A stretch of DNA of 64,000 nt from Clostridiales bacterium (GCA_017649645.1 JAGCGK010000143.1:87618-151617), one strand, 5' to 3'. Counted from the first letter of the stretch, positions 8,484 through 18,184 are shown. The notes: generated by a model not told the origin, from the letters alone. Program-made: numbers and translations.

Positions 8484-8531
8484 AAAGACCGATTCCTCAG
8501 TCTTTGTGACATTGGTGAAAAGTATAAATAA
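8484..8531 (+). pseudogene. Relic of the 3' end of a lipoprotein gene
   Basis: Read in frame this encodes KDRFLSLCDIGEKYK-stop. The lipoprotein gene at 7094 ends IFLSIYDLGEKYK-stop: 9 of the last 12 residues are the same and two others are I/L exchanges. The similarity continues past both stops into TTTTTCTCGAAAAAG here and CTTTTTCGAAAAT there. An in-frame TGA at 8481 and no start show it is dead. I read it as what is left of a tandem paralogue or duplication. Confidence 0.65.
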
Positions 8532-8623
8532 TAGTTTTTCTCGAAAAAGATGTTTGGGCTTTTTGTCTAATCTGTTGCTTTAATGCCCCAAGAAACACCT
8601 TTATTTAACTAAAGTGTAGAAAA

Positions 8624-8647
8624 AACGAAAAAATATGCATTTTCGTT
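8624..8647. promoter_or_regulatory. Inverted repeat, possible operator of the aminotransferase-purB operon
   Basis: Perfect 8-base arms AACGAAAA (8624-8631) and TTTTCGTT (8640-8647) with 8 bases between. The right arm touches the -35 of the promoter at 8646, a position where a bound protein would affect polymerase. Confidence 0.5.
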
Positions 8648-8674
8648 GATTAGAACTTGCATTATTTATATAAT
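8646..8674 (+). promoter_or_regulatory. Promoter of the aspartate aminotransferase-purB operon
   Basis: TTGATT (8646-8651), 17-base spacer, TATAAT (8669-8674). The ~65-base leader contains a small inverted repeat TCAAAAT-GCA-ATTTTGA (8693-8709). The stretch 8467-8743 otherwise holds only the gene relic and the operator-like repeat. Confidence 0.7.
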
Positions 8675-8743
8675 ACTTGAAGATTTTTAATATCAAAATG
8701 CAATTTTGAAGTGGCGATATCTCAAATTTGGAGGAATAACGTA

Positions 8744-10033
8744 ATGAAGGCTTTCGCAGAAATGTCTAACGAAGAACTGCTCGCTCTCAAGAGTCAGCTT
8801 GAGAAAGAGTACAACGAATGCAAACAGCTCGGTCTTAATCTCAACATGATGAGAGGAAACCCTGCTCCTGATCAGCTCTCTTTGAGCAATGACCTTTTCG
8901 AGGGACTTGAAGAGAAGACAGGCTTTAAGACTAAGGCAGGAGTTGATGCCCGCAATTACGGACTTCCTACAGGACTTCCTGAGACAAAGGAACTCTTTGC
9001 TCAGATCCTCGGTACAAAAGCAGACAACATTTTCATCGGAAATGCATCAAGCCTTAACATGATGTTTGATGCACTCATGAGAGCATGCGCTTTCGGCGAG
9101 ATCGATTCCGAGAAGCCATGGTTCCAGGTTGAGGGAAGAAAGTGGCTTTGCCCGACTCCGGGTTATGACAGACACTTCAAAGTAACTGAGAAGCTCGGCT
9201 TTGAGCTTATTGCCGTTCCTATGACACCAAACGGTCCTGACATGGATATCGTTGAGGAACTCGTTAAGGATCCTAAGGTTCTCGGTATGTGGTCCATTCC
9301 TGTGTACAGCAATCCTGACGGAATCGTTTACTCCGAAGAGACATGTAACCGTCTTGCTTCCATGAAGACAGGCGCTAAGGACTTCAGACTCTTCTGGGAT
9401 AATGCTTATGTTGTCCATCACCTCTATGAGGATGAGTCAACTCACGGTTCGGTTCCTGATATGCTCTCTCTTTGCGAGAAGTACGGCAACGCCAACAGAG
9501 TTTATGAGTTCGCTTCAACATCCAAGATCTCCTTTGCAGGTTCAGGTCTTGCTTGTATGGCTGCAAATGCTGACAACATGGCAGCAGCTGTTAAGACTAT
9601 CGGTATCCAGGCTATCTGCAGCAACAAGGTTAACCAGCTTGCTCATTCCGTAATGTTCCCGGATCTTGATGCTATCAAGGAGCGTATGAAGAAACATGCT
9701 GATATCCTTCGTCCTAAGTTTGAGATGACTATCAATGTCTTGAGAAAAGAACTCGGCGATACAGGCATCTGCCACTGGCATGAGCCTAAGGGCGGTTTCT
9801 TTGTAAGCGTTTTCGTGCTCCCGGGCACAGCTAAGGCTACAGTTGAGATGTGTAAGGATCTCGGTGTTGCTTTGACACCTGCAGGTGCTACTTATCCATA
9901 CGGTAAGGATCCTCAGGATTCCAATATCCGTTTTGCACCGAGCTTCCCATCCTTGGAAGATATCGAAAAGGCTGTCCAAGTATTCACTTTGTGTGCTAAA
10001 CTTGCAGCAGTAAATAAATTATTGGAGGCCTAA
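8744..10033 (+). CDS. Aspartate aminotransferase, class Ic type
   Basis: 429 residues from the ATG at 8744, chosen because GGAGG stands 9 bases before it. It matches the PF12897-type aminotransferases (subgroup Ic, as the actinobacterial AspT): [66 protein letters not shown], and the PLP lysine in [11 protein letters not shown] near residue 260. It interconverts aspartate and oxaloacetate using 2-oxoglutarate/glutamate. One base separates its stop from the purB ATG-bearing leader, so it is in an operon with adenylosuccinate lyase; aspartate is the amino donor for both purB-linked steps of purine synthesis, which makes the pairing sensible. Confidence 0.9.
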   Translation: MKAFAEMSNEELLALKSQLEKEYNECKQLGLNLNMMRGNPAPDQLSLSNDLFEGLEEKTGFKTKAGVDARNYGLPTGLPETKELFAQILGTKADNIFIGNASSLNMMFDALMRACAFGEIDSEKPWFQVEGRKWLCPTPGYDRHFKVTEKLGFELIAVPMTPNGPDMDIVEELVKDPKVLGMWSIPVYSNPDGIVYSEETCNRLASMKTGAKDFRLFWDNAYVVHHLYEDESTHGSVPDMLSLCEKYGNANRVYEFASTSKISFAGSGLACMAANADNMAAAVKTIGIQAICSNKVNQLAHSVMFPDLDAIKERMKKHADILRPKFEMTINVLRKELGDTGICHWHEPKGGFFVSVFVLPGTAKATVEMCKDLGVALTPAGATYPYGKDPQDSNIRFAPSFPSLEDIEKAVQVFTLCAKLAAVNKLLEA

Positions 10034-10034
10034 A

Positions 10035-11471
10035 ATGAGTAACGATACATACGTAAGTCCGCTTAATTCCAGATATGCCAGCAAAGAGATGCAGTATATC
10101 TTTTCTCCTGATAAGAAGTTTAAGACTTGGAGAAGACTTTGGATCGCTCTTGCAGAATCCGAGAAGGAATTAGGCCTCGATATCACAGACGAACAGATCG
10201 CTGAACTCAAGGCAAACATGGACAACATCAATTACGATGTTGCAGCAGAAGAAGAGAAGAGACGCCGTCATGACGTAATGGCTCACGTTCATGCTTACGG
10301 TGTTCAGTGTCCTAATGCTAAGGGAATCATCCACCTCGGAGCTACATCCTGCTACGTTGGCGATAACACAGATATGATCATCATGCGTGAGGCTCTTACT
10401 TTGATCAGAAAGCGTCTCGTTGTTTGTATGAGCCTTCTTGCAGATTTTGCAGATGAATATAAGGCACTTCCTACTTTGGGTTTCACACACTTCCAGCCTG
10501 CACAGCTCGTAACTGTAGGTAAGAGAGCTACATTGTGGCTTCAGGATCTTATGTTCGACCTCGAAGAGGTAGAGCAGGTTCTTGCTTCCATGAAGCTTCT
10601 TGGCTGTAAGGGTACAACAGGAACACAGGCTTCCTTCATGGATCTTTTCAACGGAGATCACAACAAGTGTGTTGAGCTTGATAAGAAGATCGCTAACAAG
10701 ATGGGATTTGAGACATCTTACTATGTTTCAGGTCAGACATATTCCCGTAAGGTAGACTCCAGAGTTTTGAATGCTCTTGCTTCAATTGCTCAGAGTGCTC
10801 ATAAGTTCAGTAACGACATCAGACTTCTTCAGCACCTTAAGGAGATCGAAGAGCCATTCGAGAAGACACAGATCGGATCTTCAGCTATGGCTTATAAGAG
10901 AAACCCTATGCGTTCCGAGCGTATCGCATCACTTTCCCGTTATGTTATCGCTGATGTTTTAAATCCGGCTATGACTGCTGCAGAACAGTGGTTTGAAAGA
11001 ACTCTTGATGACTCAGCTAACAAGCGTATCTCTGTACCTGAGGCTTTCCTTGCGGTTGATGCTATCCTTGGTATCTACGCTAACGTAGCATCCGGACTTG
11101 TTGTATATCCTAATATGATCAACAAGCACATCATGGATGAACTCCCATTCATGGCTACTGAGAATATCATGATGGAAGCTGTTAAGAAGGGCGGAGACAG
11201 ACAGGAACTTCACGAGAAGATCCGTGTTTACTCAATGGAGGCAGGTTCTGTAGTTAAGAACGAAGGTAAGCCGAATGACCTTCTTACAAGGATCGTTAAT
11301 GATCCTGCCTTCGGACTTAAGGAAGAAGATCTTGCGAAGATGCTCGATCCTAAGCTTTACATCGGAAGATGCCCGGAGCAGGTTGAGACATTCCTTAACG
11401 AAGCGATCAGACCGATCCTTAAGGATCACGAGGACGATCTTAAAGTATCAGAAGTTGAACTTAACGTATGA
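10035..11471 (+). CDS. purB: Adenylosuccinate lyase
   Basis: 478 residues, the long PurB form. It carries the fumarase-superfamily signature [16 protein letters not shown] near residue 282, [14 protein letters not shown] with a catalytic-loop His upstream, and [12 protein letters not shown]-like GFTHFQPAQ. The enzyme removes fumarate from SAICAR and from adenylosuccinate in purine synthesis. GGAGG lies inside the end of the aminotransferase gene, and the cysteine desulfurase gene starts inside its own last codons (ATGA overlap), so a single transcript probably runs from 8744 to 14835. Confidence 0.97.
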   Translation: MSNDTYVSPLNSRYASKEMQYIFSPDKKFKTWRRLWIALAESEKELGLDITDEQIAELKANMDNINYDVAAEEEKRRRHDVMAHVHAYGVQCPNAKGIIHLGATSCYVGDNTDMIIMREALTLIRKRLVVCMSLLADFADEYKALPTLGFTHFQPAQLVTVGKRATLWLQDLMFDLEEVEQVLASMKLLGCKGTTGTQASFMDLFNGDHNKCVELDKKIANKMGFETSYYVSGQTYSRKVDSRVLNALASIAQSAHKFSNDIRLLQHLKEIEEPFEKTQIGSSAMAYKRNPMRSERIASLSRYVIADVLNPAMTAAEQWFERTLDDSANKRISVPEAFLAVDAILGIYANVASGLVVYPNMINKHIMDELPFMATENIMMEAVKKGGDRQELHEKIRVYSMEAGSVVKNEGKPNDLLTRIVNDPAFGLKEEDLAKMLDPKLYIGRCPEQVETFLNEAIRPILKDHEDDLKVSEVELNV

Positions 11472-12607
11472 TATATTTTGATAACAGCGCAACAACTAAG
11501 CCGCTAGATGAAGTTGCAAAGCTGGTCTCAGAAGATCTTCAGAATGACGAGCTTTGGGGTAATCCGGGTTCACTTCACGAACTTGGAACTTCAGCTTATA
11601 AGGCATATATAAAAGCAAAAGAGGACATAGCTTCCTGCTTCTCGATTCGGGAGCAGGAGCTTGTTTTTACGTCCTGCGCAACAGAAAGTGCCAATACGGC
11701 TATTAACGGTTTCCTTAAGAGAAACAAGCGTAACGGCAGGACTATAATCTCTACAAAGACCGAACACAGAGCAACGCTGTCCGTTTTGGAGAAGCTCTCT
11801 GATGAGGGTTTTAACGTTATCTATTTGAATGTTGGTCCTGACGGTAAACCTGATCTTGAGCAGCTGGCATCAGTGATTGACGGTGATACTTCGCTTCTAT
11901 GTTTTACTCACGTAAATAACGAAACGGGAGCTATCCTTCCGTTAAAAGAGATAATCGAGATCAAAAACTCCAAGAACCGTAATACAGCTATCTATATTGA
12001 TTTCGTTCAGTCTGCAGGAAAACTTAAGATAGATTTGAGGGAACTTGGAATTGAGCTGGCATCATTTTCGGCACATAAGTTCCATGGACTTAAGGGTTCG
12101 GGACTTCTTTATATCAAGAACGGTATCCGTATCGATCCGTTCATATTAGGCGGCGGTCAGCAAAACGGAATGCGTTCTGGAACCGAAAGTCTGTATCTTT
12201 CCAGAAGTACTGCATTGGCATTGAAGCTTTCCCAGACTGATATTGATGAGCACCTTAAGATTGTATCTGAGATCAATTCATATCTTAGATCAGAGCTTGT
12301 CAAAAGAAAGGCAACGATCCTTTCACCTGAAGATGCTCTTCCTTATGTTTTGAACGTTTCTTTTGAGGGATTTGAATCCGAGACTATGCTTCATTGCCTT
12401 GAAAGATATAATATATATGTCTCGACGATCTCTGCATGCTCATCGAAAACAAAGAAGATAAGCTATGTTCTTGAGGCTATGGGCGTTGATCGTAAGCTTG
12501 CTACTAATGCAGTCAGACTCAGCTTTTCGAGATTTAATACAATGGATGAAGCTAAGATCTTTATCGAGAAGATCGACGAGATATATCAGCTTTTCGCATT
12601 AAGATAA
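11468..12607 (+). CDS. Cysteine desulfurase, NifS/IscS type
   Basis: 379 residues. N-terminal [10 protein letters not shown], the PLP lysine in [15 protein letters not shown] (about residue 203), HVNNETGA and the persulfide-forming Cys in SACSSK (about residue 324) are all present, with RLSFSRFNT at the end. It frees sulfur from cysteine as an enzyme-bound persulfide. The adjacent thiI makes it the likely dedicated sulfur donor for tRNA 4-thiouridine, as with NifZ-ThiI in Bacillus subtilis. It overlaps purB by 4 bases and lies 9 bases before thiI. No iscU or sufU is near, so a general Fe-S role is less likely. Confidence 0.93.
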   Translation: MIYFDNSATTKPLDEVAKLVSEDLQNDELWGNPGSLHELGTSAYKAYIKAKEDIASCFSIREQELVFTSCATESANTAINGFLKRNKRNGRTIISTKTEHRATLSVLEKLSDEGFNVIYLNVGPDGKPDLEQLASVIDGDTSLLCFTHVNNETGAILPLKEIIEIKNSKNRNTAIYIDFVQSAGKLKIDLRELGIELASFSAHKFHGLKGSGLLYIKNGIRIDPFILGGGQQNGMRSGTESLYLSRSTALALKLSQTDIDEHLKIVSEINSYLRSELVKRKATILSPEDALPYVLNVSFEGFESETMLHCLERYNIYVSTISACSSKTKKISYVLEAMGVDRKLATNAVRLSFSRFNTMDEAKIFIEKIDEIYQLFALR

Positions 12608-12616
12608 GAGGTAACT

Positions 12617-13816
12617 ATGAGTAATAATGTAATCCTTGCCCGTATGGGTGAAGTAACCCTTAAAGGACTTAACAGAGGTAATTTCGAGTCTAAGCTCAAG
12701 AATAATCTTAAGTATAGGCTTAAAAACTTCGGTAAGCTCAACATTTATCAGAGCCAGAGCCGTATCTGGATCGAACCGGTTGAAGGTGAGGAGAACCCGT
12801 ATTTTAAGAATGAAGAGACTGCAACTGAGATCCTTAATGCAGTCGTACAGGTATTCGGTATCGTATCTGCTTCACTTGCCAGAAAGTTTGAAGGCGGTAT
12901 CGATGAGATACGTCAAAATGCCGTAGAGTATATGAAGGAATATCTTAAGATATATCCCGATCATCATACATTTAAGGTTGAATCCAAACGCGGAAACAAG
13001 CATTTCCCAATGACATCTCCTGAGATCTCCAACGAGATCGGCGGATATCTTTTGGAGAACTTTGATTGTCTTAAGGTTGACGTTAATAAGCCTGATTTTA
13101 TCTTTAATGTCGAAGTACGTGATTTCTGCTATGTTTACGCAGGAAAAGTAATGGGTCACAGAGGTCTTCCTGTAGGAACTGCAGGTAAGGGAATGCTTCT
13201 TTTATCAGGCGGTATCGATAGCCCGGTAGCAGGCTACATGATGGCCAGCCGCGGAATGATGCTCGAGGCTGTATATTTTCATTCTTTCCCTTATACCAGC
13301 GACAGAGCCAAGGATAAGGTAATTGATCTTGCTAAGATCGTCTCAAGGTTTTCAGGCAGGATGAAGCTTCATGTGGTTAACTTTACTCAGATCCAGCTTG
13401 ATATGTATAAGAACAGCCGTCAGGATATGCTCACCGTTACTATGAGAAGAGTAATGCTTCAGATAGCTGAGAAGCTTGCTCAGAAAAACGGTTGCGGTTG
13501 TCTTATTACTGGCGAGTCATTAGGTCAGGTAGCAAGCCAGACTTTGGAGGCTATCCAGTTTACGAACGAAGTCGTAGATCTTCCTATCTTCAGACCTTTG
13601 ATCGGTCTTGATAAGGAAGCTACCTGTGAGATCAGCCGTAAGATCGGCGCTTTTGAGACATCGATCCTTCCTTATGAGGACTGCTGTACTGTATTTGTTG
13701 CAAAACATCCGAAGACACATCCGAACAGAGACGATATAATCGAAGCAGAACAGAACCTCGATATAGCAAAGATGGTCGAGGACGGCGTAAACGGCATTGA
13801 GACAATAATCATATGA
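12617..13816 (+). CDS. thiI: tRNA sulfurtransferase, 4-thiouridine synthase
   Basis: 399 residues. An N-terminal ferredoxin-like and THUMP region (LARMGEVTLKGLNR, then NVEVRDFCYVYAG) precedes a PP-loop ATPase domain with LLLSGGIDSPVAGYMM near residue 197. ThiI adenylates uridine 8 of tRNAs and replaces its oxygen by sulfur. The C-terminal rhodanese domain found in E. coli ThiI is absent, so sulfur must come straight from a desulfurase; the gene just upstream encodes one. The last bases overlap the next start (ATGA). Confidence 0.96.
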   Translation: MSNNVILARMGEVTLKGLNRGNFESKLKNNLKYRLKNFGKLNIYQSQSRIWIEPVEGEENPYFKNEETATEILNAVVQVFGIVSASLARKFEGGIDEIRQNAVEYMKEYLKIYPDHHTFKVESKRGNKHFPMTSPEISNEIGGYLLENFDCLKVDVNKPDFIFNVEVRDFCYVYAGKVMGHRGLPVGTAGKGMLLLSGGIDSPVAGYMMASRGMMLEAVYFHSFPYTSDRAKDKVIDLAKIVSRFSGRMKLHVVNFTQIQLDMYKNSRQDMLTVTMRRVMLQIAEKLAQKNGCGCLITGESLGQVASQTLEAIQFTNEVVDLPIFRPLIGLDKEATCEISRKIGAFETSILPYEDCCTVFVAKHPKTHPNRDDIIEAEQNLDIAKMVEDGVNGIETIII

Positions 13817-14835
13817 AAACAGGTAAACTTACAAATGAACAGCTCCAGGAACTTGTCTTAAACAGACTTCCTAAGATATCTCCGTCAACTCTGGTAGGAG
13901 CGAGCATCGGTGCGGACTGCGCATGGCTTAATCTGGGCGATAAGATCCTTGTATCATCGTCAGATCCGATAACAGCCGGCGGTAAGCAGTCGGGTACCTT
14001 GGCTATTCATGTTTCCTGTAACGACATCGCTTCATGCGGCATAAGGCCTTCCGGGATCCTTTTTGTTATCATTGCTCCTCCGTCAGCAACTGAAGAAGAT
14101 ATAACTTCGATCGTTGATCAGGCATCCCGCGAGGCAAGTAAGCTTGGCGTCGATATTGTAGGCGGGCATACTGAGGTTAATGATACCGTTAAGGATTTTG
14201 TTGTTATTACGACAGCTTTCGGTATTATCGACAAATCCCATCCTGTTCCGATCGGCAAGGCTCAGCCGGGTGACAAGCTAATCCTTACGAAGACCTGCGG
14301 AATCGAAGGCAGTTATATTGCTTCTATGGAGCACAAGGATAAGCTCGTCGGTAAAGTAGATGATAGTCTGATCGAAGAAGCTGCATCTTATAATCAGCTT
14401 ATCTCCGTAGTTTTAGAAGGCGAGATCGCAGGCGGTATCATCAATAATGATTTTCGAAAAGACGAGAGGGGCTTTTATTATTCTGCGGTAAACCTCATGC
14501 ATGATGTAACCGAAGGCGGTGTTTACGGAGCTTCTTATGAGATGGCTCACTTCTCGGGAATCGGAATAACAATCGATGAATCTATGATCCCTGTAAGCGA
14601 TGCCACATCCATGATATGCGAGGTCTTAGGCCTTGATCCATATAGGCTCATCTCCTCCGGATCTCTTCTTATGGCTACTTCAGAGGCTGATCGTGTTCTT
14701 CGAAAACTCAATGAGAAAGGTATCAGAGCCAGCGTGATCGGCGAGTTTACCGAAGGCGGATTTAAGCTTAAAACAAAGGGCGGAGATGTTATCGATCTCG
14801 ATCCTCCGGTGGCCGATGAAATTTACAAACTTTGA
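13813..14835 (+). CDS. PurM/HypE-like (AIR synthase-related) protein
   Basis: 340 residues. It has the two-domain ATP-binding fold shared by PurM, PurL, HypE, ThiL and SelD: an N-terminal SIGADCAWLNLGDKILVSSSDPI segment, VSCNDIASCGIRP, VGGHTEVND, and the C-terminal MHDVTEGGVYGASYEMA and LISSGSLLMA motifs. HDVTEGG with GGHTEV resembles HypE and archaeal AIR synthase-related proteins; no hydrogenase maturation gene is near, and the HypE C-terminal Cys tail is lacking (it ends PPVADEIYKL). Start overlaps thiI by 4 bases, so it belongs to the sulfur-transfer operon. Substrate unknown. Confidence 0.8.
   Translation: MKTGKLTNEQLQELVLNRLPKISPSTLVGASIGADCAWLNLGDKILVSSSDPITAGGKQSGTLAIHVSCNDIASCGIRPSGILFVIIAPPSATEEDITSIVDQASREASKLGVDIVGGHTEVNDTVKDFVVITTAFGIIDKSHPVPIGKAQPGDKLILTKTCGIEGSYIASMEHKDKLVGKVDDSLIEEAASYNQLISVVLEGEIAGGIINNDFRKDERGFYYSAVNLMHDVTEGGVYGASYEMAHFSGIGITIDESMIPVSDATSMICEVLGLDPYRLISSGSLLMATSEADRVLRKLNEKGIRASVIGEFTEGGFKLKTKGGDVIDLDPPVADEIYKL
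14451..14460. repeat. TTTTCGAAAA palindrome, site 2
   Basis: Inside the PurM/HypE-like gene, read as FRK with the otherwise infrequent Arg codon CGA. Confidence 0.6.
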
Positions 14836-14836
14836 C

Positions 14837-14865
14837 TTTACCTTTTAATAAATTAAAAGTATTAT
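14837..14865 (+). promoter_or_regulatory. Promoter of glyA
   Basis: TTTACC (14837-14842), 17-base spacer, TATTAT (14860-14865), just after the upstream operon's stop codon. No glycine or purine riboswitch is visible in the short leader. Confidence 0.65.
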
Positions 14866-14899
14866 AGTCTATGCAATAAAAATACGGAGGATTGATTTA

Positions 14900-16141
14900 A
14901 TGTACGATCACATTAAGGCAGAAGATCCTGAACTTTATCAGGCAATAATGTTGGAACTTAAAAGACAGAGAGACAAGATTGAATTGATTGCTTCGGAGAA
15001 TGTTGTTTCTGAGGCTGTTCTTGAGGCAGCAGGTTCTCCACTTACAAATAAATACGCAGAGGGTTATCCGGGAAAGCGTTATTACGGCGGATGCGAATAT
15101 GTTGATATCGCTGAGCAGCTCGCTATCGACAGAGCTAAGAAGCTCTTTGGTGCTGAGCATGTTAACGTTCAGCCACATTCCGGTGCTCAGGCTAATACAG
15201 CAGTATACTTTGCTATTTTGGAACCGGGCGATACTATCCTTGGTATGGATCTCGCACACGGCGGTCACCTTACACATGGTATGAAGCTCAACGTTTCCGG
15301 TAGAACATATCATTCCGAATTCTATCAGGTAGATGAGAAGACAAGCCTTATCGATTATGAGGCTGTTAGAGCAAAGGCTCTCGAGTGCAAGCCTAAGGTA
15401 ATCGTTGCCGGTGCTTCTGCATATCCTCGTATCATCGACTTTAAGAAGTTCCGTGAGATCGCTGACGAAGTTGGCGCATATCTCTTCGTAGATATGGCTC
15501 ACATTGCAGGTCTTGTTGCTGCAGGACTTCACCCGAATCCGGTACCATATGCTGATTTTGTTACAACAACAACTCATAAGACACTCCGCGGACCACGTGG
15601 CGGTATCATCATGTGCAAAGAGGAATATGCTAAGAAGATCGATTCTGCAGTATTCCCGGGTCAGCAGGGTGGTCCTTTGATGCACATCATTGCAGCAAAG
15701 GCAGTTGCTTTTAAGGAAGCTCTCTCTGATGAGTTCAGAGATTATGCTAATAACATCATCAAGAATGCTAAGGCAATGTCCGAGGCTCTTCTTGCCAGAG
15801 GCGTTAACCTCGTATCCGGCGGTACAGATAACCACCTGATGCTCATCGACCTTCGCGGAACAGGCATCACAGGTAAGGAACTCCAGCTCCGTCTTGATGA
15901 TTGCAACATCACAGCTAACAAGAACGCTATCCCGTTCGATCCTGAGAAGCCATTTGTTACTTCCGGTGTTCGTATCGGTACAGCTGCTTGTACAGCTCGT
16001 GGCATGAAGGAAGAGGATATGGTTGAGATCGCTGATCTTATCTCCCTTTGCATTTTCGATTATGAGAATAAGAAGGATGAGGTCATTGCTCGTGTAGCTA
16101 AGATCACAGAGAAGTATCCTTTGTATCCTGATATTGTTTGA
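14900..16141 (+). CDS. glyA: Serine hydroxymethyltransferase
   Basis: 413 residues, typical. [43 protein letters not shown] and the PLP-lysine segment [14 protein letters not shown] (Lys near residue 226) are intact. The enzyme converts serine and tetrahydrofolate to glycine and methylene-THF, feeding one-carbon units to purine and thymidylate synthesis. CGGAGG precedes the ATG. It has its own promoter and terminator. Confidence 0.98.
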   Translation: MYDHIKAEDPELYQAIMLELKRQRDKIELIASENVVSEAVLEAAGSPLTNKYAEGYPGKRYYGGCEYVDIAEQLAIDRAKKLFGAEHVNVQPHSGAQANTAVYFAILEPGDTILGMDLAHGGHLTHGMKLNVSGRTYHSEFYQVDEKTSLIDYEAVRAKALECKPKVIVAGASAYPRIIDFKKFREIADEVGAYLFVDMAHIAGLVAAGLHPNPVPYADFVTTTTHKTLRGPRGGIIMCKEEYAKKIDSAVFPGQQGGPLMHIIAAKAVAFKEALSDEFRDYANNIIKNAKAMSEALLARGVNLVSGGTDNHLMLIDLRGTGITGKELQLRLDDCNITANKNAIPFDPEKPFVTSGVRIGTAACTARGMKEEDMVEIADLISLCIFDYENKKDEVIARVAKITEKYPLYPDIV

Positions 16142-16160
16142 TCAATATAGATCCTAACGA

Positions 16161-16190
16161 CAGACCGTCATTATTGGCGGTCTGTTTTTT
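16161..16190 (+). terminator. Rho-independent terminator of glyA
   Basis: CAGACCG (16161-16167) pairs with CGGTCTG (16178-16184), followed by six T. Confidence 0.9.
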
Positions 16191-16212
16191 ATAGTCGGAA
16201 TAATGGAAAATA

Positions 16213-16231
16213 CGAACATATGTGCTATAAT
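16213..16231 (+). promoter_or_regulatory. Near-consensus LexA box overlapping the rarA promoter
   Basis: CGAACATATGTGCT (16213-16226) differs from the Gram-positive SOS box CGAAC-N4-GTTYC mainly by GTGC in place of GTTC. It overlaps an extended -10, TGC-TATAAT (16223-16231). A bound LexA here would block polymerase. Confidence 0.5.
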
Positions 16232-16259
16232 CGTTTTATTACGATATTGAGGTGTGATA

Positions 16260-17555
16260 ATGGCTGACAGATTGGAACCTTTGGCTTACAGAATGTGTCC
16301 GAGAAATCTGGATGAGTACGTAGGTCAGGAACATATAATCGGAAAAGGGAAGATGCTTCGAAGGATGATCGAATCCGATAATCTTTCCTCTATTATCCTT
16401 TTTGGCCCTCCGGGTGTAGGTAAGACTGCACTTGCGAGGCTCATTGCCAATTCCACTTCTTCAAATTTCAAGAAGATCAATGCAGTTACTGCAGGTGTTT
16501 CTGATATTAAGGCGATTACGGCAGATGCTACCAATCCGTTTATGACGGATAATAAGAGAACCGTATTGTTTATCGATGAGATCCATCGTTTCAATAAGCT
16601 TCAGCAGGATGCCTTGCTGCCGTTCGTTGAAGACGGAACTGTTATCTTGATCGGTGCAACTACTGAAAATCCGTTCTTTGAAGTCAACAAGGCTTTGATC
16701 TCAAGATCAACTGTCCTTCAGCTTAAACCTTTGACGACTGAGAATATCAAGACAGTTCTTAGAAATGCCATCAATGACAAAGAACGCGGCTATGGAAATA
16801 TCGATGTCAGTATAGATGATAAGACGTTGGAGATCATGGCTGAGATGAGTTCCGGAGATGCCAGGAACTCATTGAAAGCATTGGAGTTGGCTGTCAGTAC
16901 GACTCCTCCGAATAGCGAAGGTGTCATTGTTATCGATCCTGATGTTATTTCTGACTGTATGCAGAAGAAATCGCAGGTTTTCGATAAGGATGGTGAGGAT
17001 CATTATGACAATATCTCGGCTATGATAAAGTCGATGAGAGGTTCTGATCCTGATGCGACTATCATCTATCTTGCAAAGGCCTTGGCAGCAGGAGAAGATA
17101 TAGAGTTCCTTGCCCGAAGGATCCTTATCTGTTCTTCTGAGGATGTCGGACTTGCTAATCCTAATGCGCTTTTGGTCGCCCAGGCAGCTTATGACGCTGT
17201 TCGTGTATTGGGAATGCCTGAAGCAAGGATACTTTTGGCTGAGGCTGCAGTACTTGTAGCATCTTCACCGAAGTCCAATTCGACTTATCTTGCGATCGAC
17301 AAGGCTTTGGCAGATGTCGAGAAGATCGATACTGGAACGGTTCCGTATCATATCAGGAATGCTCCTGCAAGCGGAATGAAGGATCTCGGTTATGCAGTCG
17401 GATATAAATATCCACATGACTTCCCGGGCCATATAGTTAAGCAGCAGTATATGCCTGATGCGATCAAGGATAATGTGTATTATGAACCGACGGAGATCGG
17501 ATATGAAAAGAAAATCAGTGAATACCTCAGATGGGTTGATGAGAATACAAAATGA
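16260..17555 (+). CDS. rarA: Replication-associated recombination protein A (RarA/MgsA)
   Basis: 431 residues from the ATG at 16260; GAGGTG lies 5 bases upstream and an earlier in-frame GTG overlaps it. AAA+ ATPase: Walker A FGPPGVGKT near residue 48, Walker B VLFIDEIHRFNKLQQD near 101, sensor 1 LIGATTENPFFEVN, then the MgsA C-terminal part with RRILICSSEDVGLANP and YKYPHDFPGHIVKQQYMP. RarA acts at stalled replication forks and single-stranded gaps. A lipoprotein gene starts within its stop codon region (ATGA overlap). Confidence 0.97.
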   Translation: MADRLEPLAYRMCPRNLDEYVGQEHIIGKGKMLRRMIESDNLSSIILFGPPGVGKTALARLIANSTSSNFKKINAVTAGVSDIKAITADATNPFMTDNKRTVLFIDEIHRFNKLQQDALLPFVEDGTVILIGATTENPFFEVNKALISRSTVLQLKPLTTENIKTVLRNAINDKERGYGNIDVSIDDKTLEIMAEMSSGDARNSLKALELAVSTTPPNSEGVIVIDPDVISDCMQKKSQVFDKDGEDHYDNISAMIKSMRGSDPDATIIYLAKALAAGEDIEFLARRILICSSEDVGLANPNALLVAQAAYDAVRVLGMPEARILLAEAAVLVASSPKSNSTYLAIDKALADVEKIDTGTVPYHIRNAPASGMKDLGYAVGYKYPHDFPGHIVKQQYMPDAIKDNVYYEPTEIGYEKKISEYLRWVDENTK

Positions 17556-18115
17556 TTGTTAATAGCGGAAAAGTTGCCTGTAAGGCTACAAATAGAAGAT
17601 ATTTCAAAGTATTGGTATCGGTTATATTGATGTGCACTGTTTTGATGTGCTCATGTAATCGTGATGTGCCTGACGATAAGGTTACGCCGGATAACTTGAA
17701 TAATTCTGCCCAGAACGTGTGTCGAGGCTTTTTTCAATCGATATACGAAGATGATATGGAACTGTTTAAAAAGTGCTTTAACGATCACTATTTTGACGGA
17801 AACGAAGAAGAAGTCTTTAAGGGATACAAAGACAGTTCTGTTTCAGGTATGACTTTTGTCGGTACCAAGCATATAGCTACCAGACCTTGTGATGAGAATA
17901 ATGATCTGAATTATGACACGGTAAAGGGAAATATCGCTTTCTTCCATAATATAGCTGAGGATGAAATTAAAGATATTCAATTAGTCAGCGTAAAGCTGTT
18001 TTTTGAAGATCAGGGAACACCTAAGACTATAGAGGTTTATTCGATTATTTATCTTGCTGAACAATCCTGGTATTTCTTTTCTGTTGTGGACGTTACTGCA
18101 AAAAACGCAAAATGA
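17552..18115 (+). CDS. Small lipoprotein, unknown function
   Basis: 187 residues. The N-terminus is 20 residues of basic/polar sequence, then the hydrophobic VLVSVILMCTVLM and a possible lipobox LMCSC at about residue 34, so the signal is longer than usual; a later start is not available. The mature part (NVCRGFFQSIYEDDMELFKKCF) resembles the small DUF-type domains that occur as repeated alpha+beta NTF2-like lipoproteins in Clostridia, but I cannot place it. Start overlaps the rarA stop by 4 bases, an odd partner for a secreted protein; the coupling may just secure expression. Confidence 0.7.
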   Translation: MIVNSGKVACKATNRRYFKVLVSVILMCTVLMCSCNRDVPDDKVTPDNLNNSAQNVCRGFFQSIYEDDMELFKKCFNDHYFDGNEEEVFKGYKDSSVSGMTFVGTKHIATRPCDENNDLNYDTVKGNIAFFHNIAEDEIKDIQLVSVKLFFEDQGTPKTIEVYSIIYLAEQSWYFFSVVDVTAKNAK

Positions 18116-18124
18116 CATAAAAAG

Positions 18125-18153
18125 TTCATATTTTCTGAAACTTATAGTATAAT
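18125..18153 (+). promoter_or_regulatory. Promoter of the M18 aminopeptidase
   Basis: TTCATA (18125-18130), 17-base spacer, TATAAT (18148-18153); AAGGAG follows before the ATG. Confidence 0.65.
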
Positions 18154-18184
18154 TAAGTGTTAGATAATAAGGAGAACAGAGAAT

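Noticed and set aside
14897-15835. 312-codon minus-strand frame inside glyA
   Set aside because: Antisense of a clearly real gene; Cys/Ser-rich translation without family likeness.
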